55,667 bases of DNA. It comes from Thermoanaerobaculia bacterium. GTDB lineage: Bacteria; Acidobacteriota; Thermoanaerobaculia; Gp7-AA8. Of this stretch, positions 46,727 to 55,667 are shown piece by piece. Location: assembly GCA_017883205.1 (NCBI GenBank), contig JADGNZ010000040.1, positions 1-55,667 of the forward strand, written 5' to 3'. Numbering within the stretch: position 1 is the stretch's first letter; every line of letters starts with the position of its first letter. The position numbers were made by a program, and so were the translations under genes. The notes beneath the pieces are model-generated. The model did no database searches, was not told where the DNA came from, and saw nothing but the letters and a program-made list of their open reading frames with translations.

Positions 46727-49078
46727 TCGCCGACCGCGCCATGCACTCACACCGGCTGCGAGAATCAGAACGCCGAGCGTGGCGAACGAAATCGCCCGTC
46801 CGCGCGTGAACGATTCCGGCAGGTACTGCAGCTTGACGTGATGGCGTCCGGCGGGAACGAAGACGCCGAGGAAGGCGTGATTGGCAAAGCGCATCTGCAC
46901 GCGGCGGCCGTCGATGTAGGCGCGCCACCCTTTCCATGCTGACTGCGACGCCACCACCCAGCCGTCAGCGGCCATCGTGGCGTCGATGTCGAGGCCGAAA
47001 CCGTCGCGGTGAACCGTCAGCGTGCCCGGTCCGTTCGCGATCTCGTGAGGCTTGTCCTCCGGCACCTCGATCCAGGCCATGTCCGAAAAATCCTTTGCCG
47101 TCCTCATCCCCTTCAGCGCCAGAACGCCATCTCGCTCGTAGCGGATGCGGCGCGGCACGAATGCGCGCGGCAGCACATGCGTGTTCTCGAACAGCTTTGC
47201 GCTGCGGTCCTTCATCAACTCCCGCCAGCCCGGGGTCAGGTTCACGCTGATCGGCACGATCGCGTACTTGATGTTGAGGAACGAGAGGAACGGCGGTTGA
47301 AGATCGCCGATGGCGTTGAACGACACGGGCAGCGGAATCGACCAGACCGGATAGGTGTCCGCGAGACGCTCGAACGTCATCGCTTCGTAGCCGCGCGGAT
47401 CTTCGAGCTGATAGATCGCCGCCGAATCGGGGATGAGCACGAAATGTTCGCCGGCCACGCGGAACGGCTCCGCGGTGTTCTCAGGGATGGCGCGGATGAT
47501 CGGGATCTTCGGATAGAAATCGTGCTGCGGCAGCGAGGGATAGATCGATCCGTCGACGATGATGCGTGCGCCGAGAAGGAGAACGAGAACGAGCGGGAGG
47601 GCGATGCGAAGCGGGGTGCGCGAGGCGAGGAGGATGGCGACGATCACCAGCGGAATCAGATCGCCGAGGGCGTTGACGCGGATGACATTCGGATCGACGC
47701 CAACTTTGATCTCGTGCGCCCAGACCAGCCACGTCCCGACGCCGAGCGCGATTGCGATCACACCAGCCAAGACGGCCGCCACCCTACGACGTGTAGAGCT
47801 GGCAACGTCGGTTGCCAACGCATCCACCGCAAGCGCTGCAAGAATCGCCAACGCACACGACGCCGCGTACGCCAGCCGTTCGTTGAGCGCCACATCGAAC
47901 AGCGGCAGTTTGTGCAGTAGGTTAGCCATCGGCGGCGCGTCGAAACCGGCGCAGAGACAAACCAGCGCCAGCCCGAAGAAGAACCACGTCTCTTTGCGCT
48001 TCCTGGCCACGATCAGCGCGGTCAGCGCCAGGGCCAGCACGATGCTGCCGGTTCGCGCGGTCTGCGGATCCCATTCCGCCGTAAACGAATCGCGCCACGG
48101 CTGGCCGCCCCAGAACGGGAAGACAGTGTTGGCTGCGCGGCGCTGAATCATCTCCGGCATGAAGGGAAACGACATCGAGCGCCAACCGAGCCGGTTGTGA
48201 AGCTCGAGCGTTTGTTGCGACGCCTCAAGGAACGGCAGCAGGAAGATCGCCGTCAACAGCAACGCCACGATGCCGGCGCCCACGGCGAGCGCGAGCACCC
48301 GTCCGACCCGTTTTCGCGTCGTCGCAATCTCGAACAGGCCATACGCAGCACCGACCGCGGTAACGTGCAGCAACGACTCCGGATGGCCGGCGAGGATCAA
48401 CAACGTCAGCGCGATCATCAGCAGCACACCGGCACGCACGCTCGCTTCGTTCACCAGCCGGTGTACGGCGAAGAGAATCAGCGGCAGATACGCCCACGAT
48501 CGCGACAGCGGCCATCCGACGAAGAAGGCGATGTTGGCGCTGAACATCCACCCGGCCGCGGCGACGAGCGCGGCCAGTTCCCCGCAGCCGAGCGCGCGCG
48601 CGAACGCAAACGCGCCGAAGCCGGCCAGGAAGAACGTCATCGCCGCCGCGAACGTCAGGCTCGGCGGCATCGGAATCACCAGGCCGAGGAGGTTGAAGGG
48701 ATCGTACGGTGCCGGTTGCGCAGCCGCCGCCAGGATGTCGCCGCAGAGCATGAACGGATTGAGCAAAGGCCATTGGCCGCTGAAGATTGCCGTCCGCACC
48801 GCGTTGCGCCACGGAATGATCTGGCAGTAGAGATCGGAGAGCGTGCCGTTGTGCACCTTCGGCACGTTGAACTCCGCCGCGTATGCATTCAGCGGCTCCG
48901 ACATGAAGGGCAGATCGATCGGCGCGTACACCCGTCCGGTGAGCAGAGCCCGTCCCGTAAAGCACATCGGCAGAAGGATCAGGACGAGGGCAGCGGCGCG
49001 CGAGATCGGCTGCACGAATCGCTGCCACAGCGCGATCACCGCTACGGTCGTCGCGAGATAGAGAAGGATGGCCGCCAA
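46706..49078 (-). CDS. YfhO-family polytopic membrane protein
   Basis: 790 residues from ATG 49078. About a dozen membrane helices are visible in the first 550 residues ('ALVLILLPMCFTG', 'LTFAAAMTFFLAGFGAFAFA', 'AGVLLMIALTLLILAGHPES'), and the lumenal/periplasmic loop near residue 70 carries 'LYCQIIPWRNAVR'. The C-terminal soluble part has 'HVLPRAFVPRRI' and 'DGWVVASQSAWKGWRAYIDG' with 'FVPAGRHHVKLQYLPESF', the YfhO hallmarks. Members are GT-C-like proteins associated with lipoteichoic or surface-sugar modification. The catalytic acidic residue is not assignable with certainty. Confidence 0.9.
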   Translation of the reverse strand: MAAILLYLATTVAVIALWQRFVQPISRAAALVLILLPMCFTGRALLTGRVYAPIDLPFMSEPLNAYAAEFNVPKVHNGTLSDLYCQIIPWRNAVRTAIFSGQWPLLNPFMLCGDILAAAAQPAPYDPFNLLGLVIPMPPSLTFAAAMTFFLAGFGAFAFARALGCGELAALVAAAGWMFSANIAFFVGWPLSRSWAYLPLILFAVHRLVNEASVRAGVLLMIALTLLILAGHPESLLHVTAVGAAYGLFEIATTRKRVGRVLALAVGAGIVALLLTAIFLLPFLEASQQTLELHNRLGWRSMSFPFMPEMIQRRAANTVFPFWGGQPWRDSFTAEWDPQTARTGSIVLALALTALIVARKRKETWFFFGLALVCLCAGFDAPPMANLLHKLPLFDVALNERLAYAASCALAILAALAVDALATDVASSTRRRVAAVLAGVIAIALGVGTWLVWAHEIKVGVDPNVIRVNALGDLIPLVIVAILLASRTPLRIALPLVLVLLLGARIIVDGSIYPSLPQHDFYPKIPIIRAIPENTAEPFRVAGEHFVLIPDSAAIYQLEDPRGYEAMTFERLADTYPVWSIPLPVSFNAIGDLQPPFLSFLNIKYAIVPISVNLTPGWRELMKDRSAKLFENTHVLPRAFVPRRIRYERDGVLALKGMRTAKDFSDMAWIEVPEDKPHEIANGPGTLTVHRDGFGLDIDATMAADGWVVASQSAWKGWRAYIDGRRVQMRFANHAFLGVFVPAGRHHVKLQYLPESFTRGRAISFATLGVLILAAGVSAWRGRRKLTMDN

Positions 49079-49128
49079 GCCGCGGAGCTATACGCGCAAG
49101 CAGCGTGAGCGTCAAGTATCCGGCACAT

Positions 49129-49178
49129 GTAGCGCAGGCATTCTTGCCTGCTCCCGCCGGGCGTCCCTGCCCGGCGGT
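49129..49178 (+). repeat. Double stem-loop element, copy 3
   Basis: GTAGCGC, stem AGGC-ATTCTT-GCCT, then stem CCGCCGGGC-GTCCCT-GCCCGGCGG. The stems differ from the other copies but remain fully paired. It lies in the 218-bp gap between the YfhO-like gene and uvrA. Confidence 0.75.
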
Positions 49179-49296
49179 GGTAACTAGCGAGATGAGGTCA
49201 GCCCGATCGACTACTACGCCCCATTTGTCAAATTCTCTACCTCCCGTAGCGTGGGAAGAGGGGTTGCCGCTGCGGAGTTAGAGTTGATCCGACCCT

Positions 49297-52128
<2,832 letters not shown>

Positions 52129-52161
52129 ACGGCCGGTTGTCGGCCGGCCGGAGCGTCTTCT

Positions 52162-53007
52162 ATGAAGCCAATGGTAACCACGTTTCCAGATCTGCTGGAG
52201 CGCGTAAACCTATTGATCCGTGAACTTGGCGAAGCGGACCTGTCGATCAATCCCACTTCTCGTTTTGGCGCGTATCAGCTCGAGCTCGCAAAGGCGGTTA
52301 GGTCACGATCCGCTCCGAACGCGAATCAGTTGAAGCGATGGCACCGTCTACTGATCGAGGTCAACGACCTATCAATGATTCAGCACGAACTGTCAAGGCC
52401 GCCCGCGGTCTTCGGCTGGGAGCGACGAACGCGCGAAGTCCTCTCTGGTTCCTTCTTTCGATCCTCAGACGGGAAGAATACCCATGCACGAAACACTCAG
52501 TTCGAACTAGTGGTTGCTGCCGCGCTTCGCTCAGCCGGATATGAATTGGAGCTTGAAGAGCCTGACATCGTTGTCGAAATGGCAGTTGGTCAAGTAGGCA
52601 TAGCTGCTAAGCGACCCGCTTCTCAACGCAATCTAACCAAGACAATTCGTGATGCAGGACGCCAGATCGCCGCTCAGAACAAACCCGGCATCATCGCGTT
52701 AGACGCAACCGTGTTGGTGGCTCCTGACGACGGCGAGATCACTACTGACGACTTCGCGGCCTCGGAATCGAGAGTCGCCGTTCATGCAATCGCCGTGGCT
52801 AAGCACTTGGCGGCCATCGCTGGCCTAAGGGTTGGAACAGAGCACGTCTTTGGCTTACTGGCGCGAGTCTGCGTGCCAACCTGGGAGCCACATCTTCTTC
52901 GACTGTCGTACGTCGAGCGGTGGCCGATCGTGTGTTTGGTTAACGAATCGGACACTCGCTTTCGGTCCTGTTTTGATCTCGCGACCAGCCTTCAGAACGC
53001 TCGCTAA
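52162..53007 (+). CDS. Hypothetical protein with PD-(D/E)xK-like core
   Basis: 281 residues from ATG 52162, 33 bp after uvrA. The N-terminal 100 residues are helical. Then 'NTQFELVVAAALRSAGYELE', 'LEEPDIVVEMAVGQVGIAAK' suggest a restriction-nuclease-like fold: a helix with Glu, then Pro-Asp, then a strand ending in A-A-K where the E-x-K should be. The first member of that pair is not acidic, so activity is doubtful. 'GIIALDATVLVAP' continues as the next strand. I know no family. The next gene is an Mrr-type nuclease, so the two may form a defence pair. Confidence 0.55.
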   Translation: MKPMVTTFPDLLERVNLLIRELGEADLSINPTSRFGAYQLELAKAVRSRSAPNANQLKRWHRLLIEVNDLSMIQHELSRPPAVFGWERRTREVLSGSFFRSSDGKNTHARNTQFELVVAAALRSAGYELELEEPDIVVEMAVGQVGIAAKRPASQRNLTKTIRDAGRQIAAQNKPGIIALDATVLVAPDDGEITTDDFAASESRVAVHAIAVAKHLAAIAGLRVGTEHVFGLLARVCVPTWEPHLLRLSYVERWPIVCLVNESDTRFRSCFDLATSLQNAR

Positions 53008-53147
53008 CTTAGCTCGCCCATCGAGAGACAACCCAACTTCACCCCGGCTCGCAGGGTTTCTGATTGTCCAGCGCGGCCTCGCCCCGGTAAGCTTTGAATC
53101 GCCGGCGGAGCGCAACCGAACGGAGTATCATTCTCATCAGGTTTCAA

Positions 53148-53942
53148 ATGGACGCACTAAAGACCAAGCAGTCTCGTGCATGGCAGGTCATCAACCTGGC
53201 GAGCAAGTCACTTCAGTCAGCGTTCGAACGATGGAAGGAGCAGTTCGCTCCGCTTCTTGCCGTCGGCGACGTACCCGTCGACCCCGCAGACCTGAAAGAG
53301 TTTGAGCAGAAGCTGACGTTACTTCGAGCAGCTATTACCCGTCGGCAAGCCGCAACCGTTGCGGAACTTTGCAACGATGTGCTACGCGGAGTAGACCGAG
53401 TCGGCTTGAATATGCGCTATGGCCAGTGGGACGCGCTTCGTCAAGCTATTGCGTTTATAACTCCACGGCGTGCCCGATCCGCCTACTCTGGTCTCTGCTT
53501 ATACCTTCCACGTCGCGTTCTTCGCGGGCATCAAGCTATAGTGAGGTCTGCGCGGAAGAACCCAGATAGGCTCTTCGCCATGACACCGCGCGGGTTCGAA
53601 CAGCTCATCGCTTTTGTGTTCCAGCAAAACGGTTTTGACGTGTCGCTCACACCTCAGACGCGCGACGGTGGTTTCGACGTGGTCGCAGAGAATCGTGTGC
53701 TCGGTGTACCTTTCAAGTGGCTAATTGAATGTAAGCGCTACGCCCGCGGTCGCAACATTACGGTCGAGACAACCCGCAGTTTGCTTGGAGTGCTTGTAGA
53801 TCAACGTGCGAGTCGTGCGCTCTTGATCACGACTTCCGGTTTTACAAAGGCAGCGCGAACCTTTGCCGATCGGAACTCACCCGACATTCATCTGTGGTCT
53901 TTGGCCGATATCACGGCTCAACTTCGGGCTTGCCCGCTCTAG
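53148..53942 (+). CDS. Mrr-type restriction endonuclease domain protein
   Basis: 264 residues; I choose ATG 53148 over longer frames. The first 130 residues are helical and unfamiliar. The C-terminal half is the Mrr_cat fold: 'TPRGFEQLIAFVFQQNGFDV', 'TRDGGFDVVAENRV' (the aspartate in DGGFD), 'WLIECKRYARGRN' (ECK as E-x-K), and 'VLVDQRASRALLITTSGFTK' with 'AARTFAD'. All three catalytic positions are intact. Mrr-like proteins cut modified or foreign DNA. It follows the 52162 gene after 140 bp on the same strand and is closed by a mirror hairpin. Confidence 0.85.
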   Translation: MDALKTKQSRAWQVINLASKSLQSAFERWKEQFAPLLAVGDVPVDPADLKEFEQKLTLLRAAITRRQAATVAELCNDVLRGVDRVGLNMRYGQWDALRQAIAFITPRRARSAYSGLCLYLPRRVLRGHQAIVRSARKNPDRLFAMTPRGFEQLIAFVFQQNGFDVSLTPQTRDGGFDVVAENRVLGVPFKWLIECKRYARGRNITVETTRSLLGVLVDQRASRALLITTSGFTKAARTFADRNSPDIHLWSLADITAQLRACPL

Positions 53943-53950
53943 GACGCGGT

Positions 53951-54052
53951 GAAGTGGGGTCAGGTTTGAAGTATGAAGTGACCTTGGTGAATTGTCGCAA
54001 GAGGCCAGGTTCCGTCGTCCGTCACTCCATACTTCAGACCTGACCCCACTTC
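53951..54052. repeat. Mirror hairpin, GAAGTGGGGTCAGG arms
   Basis: The left arm (53951-53976) and right arm (54027-54052) are complementary over about 25 bp with one mismatch: 'gaagtggggtcagg' with 'cctgaccccacttc', and 'tgaagtatg' with 'catacttca'. It lies between convergent genes. Confidence 0.85.
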
Positions 54053-54075
54053 CGTTCGCCGAACACCAAACTGAA

Positions 54076-54855
54076 TCAATTCGAAATTGAGCACCCTGCG
54101 CAGCAAGGAACGATCTCCCTGGTATCGAAGCGCGGAAGCGGCCGGAGCCTGGGCCGCAGTCTTTCAAGCTCGCTGGCGTCGATCTCGCCCGATCGCTCCA
54201 GGCGTCCGTCGATGATCTTGTAGACCGTGCGCGACACCTTGCAATGCACGGTCAGCGGCTTTTCCGGACTCTTGCCTCGGGCGAGGCGATCGCGCTTGAC
54301 CAGCACGACCTCGTCTTTGCCGACGAGCAACTCGGAAGTGATCTGGTGAAGGAAGGTCACGCCGCCGCGGGCATATCCCGCCGTTTCGAGCGTGGCGGCG
54401 GGGAGGAGCTTTCCACCTTCGATTCGAAACATCAGGTCTTTCGTGGCCGAGATTCCGCCGCTGCCGCTGATCGTGGTCGACACGCCGACGTCGACAAACC
54501 TGGCGCCGGCGAGCGTGAATCGGTCCACGCGGGCGTCCATCTCGATGAGGTCTCCGGGGTCTTCGTTGCTGAGAAGAGTGGCCGTTACATCGTGCCGGTC
54601 GGACAGCCTCCACGTATTGTCCGCACGCCGCTTCCCGAAGGCGACGAACACCCGATGCGGGAAGTCGCTGGACCTCGGCCGGTCAACCGCTTCGATCGCG
54701 TAGACGACGACGCTCGCATCGCCCACAGCGGCCGTCACATATTGAGCACACACGGCGGGCTTGCCCTTGATCGTGAGCGGCCGCGATGGTTGCACGATCC
54801 CTGCGTCGCACGGGTGACGTGCGGTCACGGCCAGGAAGAGGAGGAGCGGAAACAT
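54076..54855 (-). CDS. Secreted hypothetical protein
   Basis: 259 residues from ATG 54855. A short signal peptide ('MFPLLLFLAVTARHPCDA') is followed by a soluble beta-rich protein: 'AVCAQYVTAAVGDASVVVYA', 'HRVFVAFGKRRADNTWRLSD', 'FVDVGVSTTISGSGGISATK', 'LMFRIEGGKLLPAATLETAG'. The C-terminus has a pair 'CCAGC'. I recognise no family. It is alone, convergent with the Mrr-type gene. Confidence 0.7.
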   Translation of the reverse strand: MFPLLLFLAVTARHPCDAGIVQPSRPLTIKGKPAVCAQYVTAAVGDASVVVYAIEAVDRPRSSDFPHRVFVAFGKRRADNTWRLSDRHDVTATLLSNEDPGDLIEMDARVDRFTLAGARFVDVGVSTTISGSGGISATKDLMFRIEGGKLLPAATLETAGYARGGVTFLHQITSELLVGKDEVVLVKRDRLARGKSPEKPLTVHCKVSRTVYKIIDGRLERSGEIDASELERLRPRLRPLPRFDTREIVPCCAGCSISN

Positions 54856-55004
54856 TGGCGCGCATCGTATCCGGGCCGTGGATGACAGCAGGCCGGGCCG
54901 GCCGCGCGATCACAGCGATTGGCTGGGAGTTTGCGCTGCAGGAACTACGAAGCCGTACTTCACGCAAGCAAGAACGTCGACGAATTTTCGACCTCGCCCT
55001 GACA

Positions 55005-55054
55005 GCACTCGGGCGAGGACGCCCGAGTGCCCGCGGTCGAGACGACCGCACTCC
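55005..55054 (-). repeat. Double stem-loop element, copy 4
   Basis: Identical in the stems to copy 2: GGTCG-TCT-CGACC and GCACTCGGGCG-TCCT-CGCCCGAGTGC, read on minus. The homology with the DNA beside mtgA starts at 54926. Confidence 0.8.
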
Positions 55055-55070
55055 TTTCGACCGGCACTGA

Positions 55071-55118
55071 GGAGTGTGGGCGTCTCGCCCGCGGCCATCG
55101 GGGCGTCCCGCCTCGGTG
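55071..55118 (+). repeat. Double stem-loop element, copy 5
   Basis: GGAGTGT, stem GGGC-GTCTC-GCCC, then a second, imperfect stem around GGGGCGTCCCGCC. It is 16 bp from copy 4 and points the other way, so the pair forms a larger inverted repeat. Confidence 0.65.
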
Positions 55119-55334
55119 GTTGGATCCGGCGGCCTGATAGCTCCAATGTTTTGAAGCGGCTCAGATCTGAAAACAAGCCCGGGTTGACGATCGTCGCGGA
55201 AACAATGCCGCCGTGAAGGGTCTCAGCCTGCTTAGTTTAATCACGGCGACGTTGAGCGAGGTATACGCCACTGAATCGTCAGCGCCCGATCCGATCCTCC
55301 AGAGTATCCAGAGCCGCTCGGTGAAGTTGGGCCG

Positions 55335-55610
55335 ATTGAAATCGCGCGAGGGGAGATTTGGTGGGCGGATCTTCCCGATCCCGTCGCATCGGATCCCGGT
55401 GGAACCCGTCTCGGTGTCATCCACGCCGTCATCCCGATGACACATGCACACGCCATCCGCGGAGAAGTTCAGCCCGTGTTGAAAGAGGTGTATCGCCGAA
55501 CGCTCGATCCGGCGGCATCGCCGCAGCAATCACTAGCAAAGGGAATCGCCTGGCGTGCCGGCTCCACCAAACTCGAACGAAGATCAATGATGTCGACATC
55601 GAGCCATTAG
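55335..55610 (+). pseudogene. MazF/PemK-type toxin remnant
   Basis: From 55341 the plus frame reads 'IARGEIWWADLPDPVASDPG', then 'GTR', an excellent match to the N-terminal motif of MazF/PemK mRNA interferases ('RGEIWxADLPxPxGSEPGxxRP'). No start codon precedes it in frame, and after 'GTR' the family similarity is lost although the frame stays open to 55608 with an unrelated sequence ('VLKEVYRRTLDPAASPQQSL'). So only the first 25 or so residues of a toxin remain, fused to other debris. Confidence 0.5.
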
Positions 55611-55667
55611 AAAATGACGGTGCCGGTATCCAGGATGACGATTCCAAATAAACAATAACGACGTCGA

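Larger units (their letters stand above)
54856..55334. other. Gene-poor region with repeats
   Basis: No gene is supported here. It contains the 54926-55055 homology to 45276-45390 and two head-to-head double stem-loop elements. Confidence 0.6.

Overview
The window is about 60% GC, densely coded, and looks like a Gram-negative soil or sediment bacterium. My best guess is Acidobacteriota (Thermoanaerobaculia-like). The reasons are the mix of carboxypeptidase-regulatory-domain proteins, DUF2911, S9 peptidases, YfhO-type membrane proteins and secreted beta-propellers, together with a housekeeping core of secA, lepB, mtgA and uvrA. The phylum is an inference; no rRNA or tRNA gene is visible.

Region 1 (1-10.6 kb) is accessory, defence-type DNA. 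Two LamG proteins lie next to gene debris and an 18-copy CTAA microsatellite. A two-gene P-loop ATPase module and an HTH/ImmA-IrrE regulatory pair follow on the minus strand. Next comes a three-gene plus-strand operon that I read as a Pycsar-like anti-phage system: a tandem-domain class III nucleotide cyclase, a protein with an E2-like conjugating core and a SEC-C zinc motif, and a DUF5706-type membrane effector. The E2-like gene inside a cyclase/PycTM operon is the most unusual gene content here. It is followed by about 34 copies of a 21-bp repeat.

Region 2 (9.5-21.7 kb) is mostly minus strand. It holds exported-protein operons: a carboxypeptidase-regulatory protein, a thioredoxin-like lipoprotein, a beta-propeller and a Cys-rich peptide, then a three-gene envelope operon, then a sigma factor with its zinc-finger/TPR anti-sigma-like partner. 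A roughly 0.5-kb segment carrying an unknown gene and a 14-bp palindrome occurs twice (10.1-10.6 and 15.5-16.0 kb).

Region 3 (22.0-26.2 kb) is a plus-strand operon around a protealysin-like M4 metallopeptidase with several very small genes, followed by a DUF2911 protein. Region 4 (26.4-30.7 kb) is one 1389-residue STAND/NACHT-type NTPase with a C-terminal nuclease-like domain, probably defence.

Region 5 (31-52 kb) is mainly housekeeping and envelope: serine hydrolase, YHYH protein, secA with a small exported ORF upstream that could be a SecM-like monitor, M50 protease, phosphatase-like membrane protein, S9 peptidase, a gas-vesicle gene pair, lepB, a CDGSH protein, mtgA, cutA, YfhO-like protein and uvrA. 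Region 6 (52.1-55.7 kb) has two nuclease-like genes after uvrA, a secreted protein and gene-poor repeat-rich DNA with a MazF remnant.

Two non-coding families run through the window. One is a set of intergenic hairpins whose arms are short tandem repeats, with a different unit at each site but complementary arms. The other is a double stem-loop element in five copies whose stems vary while staying paired.
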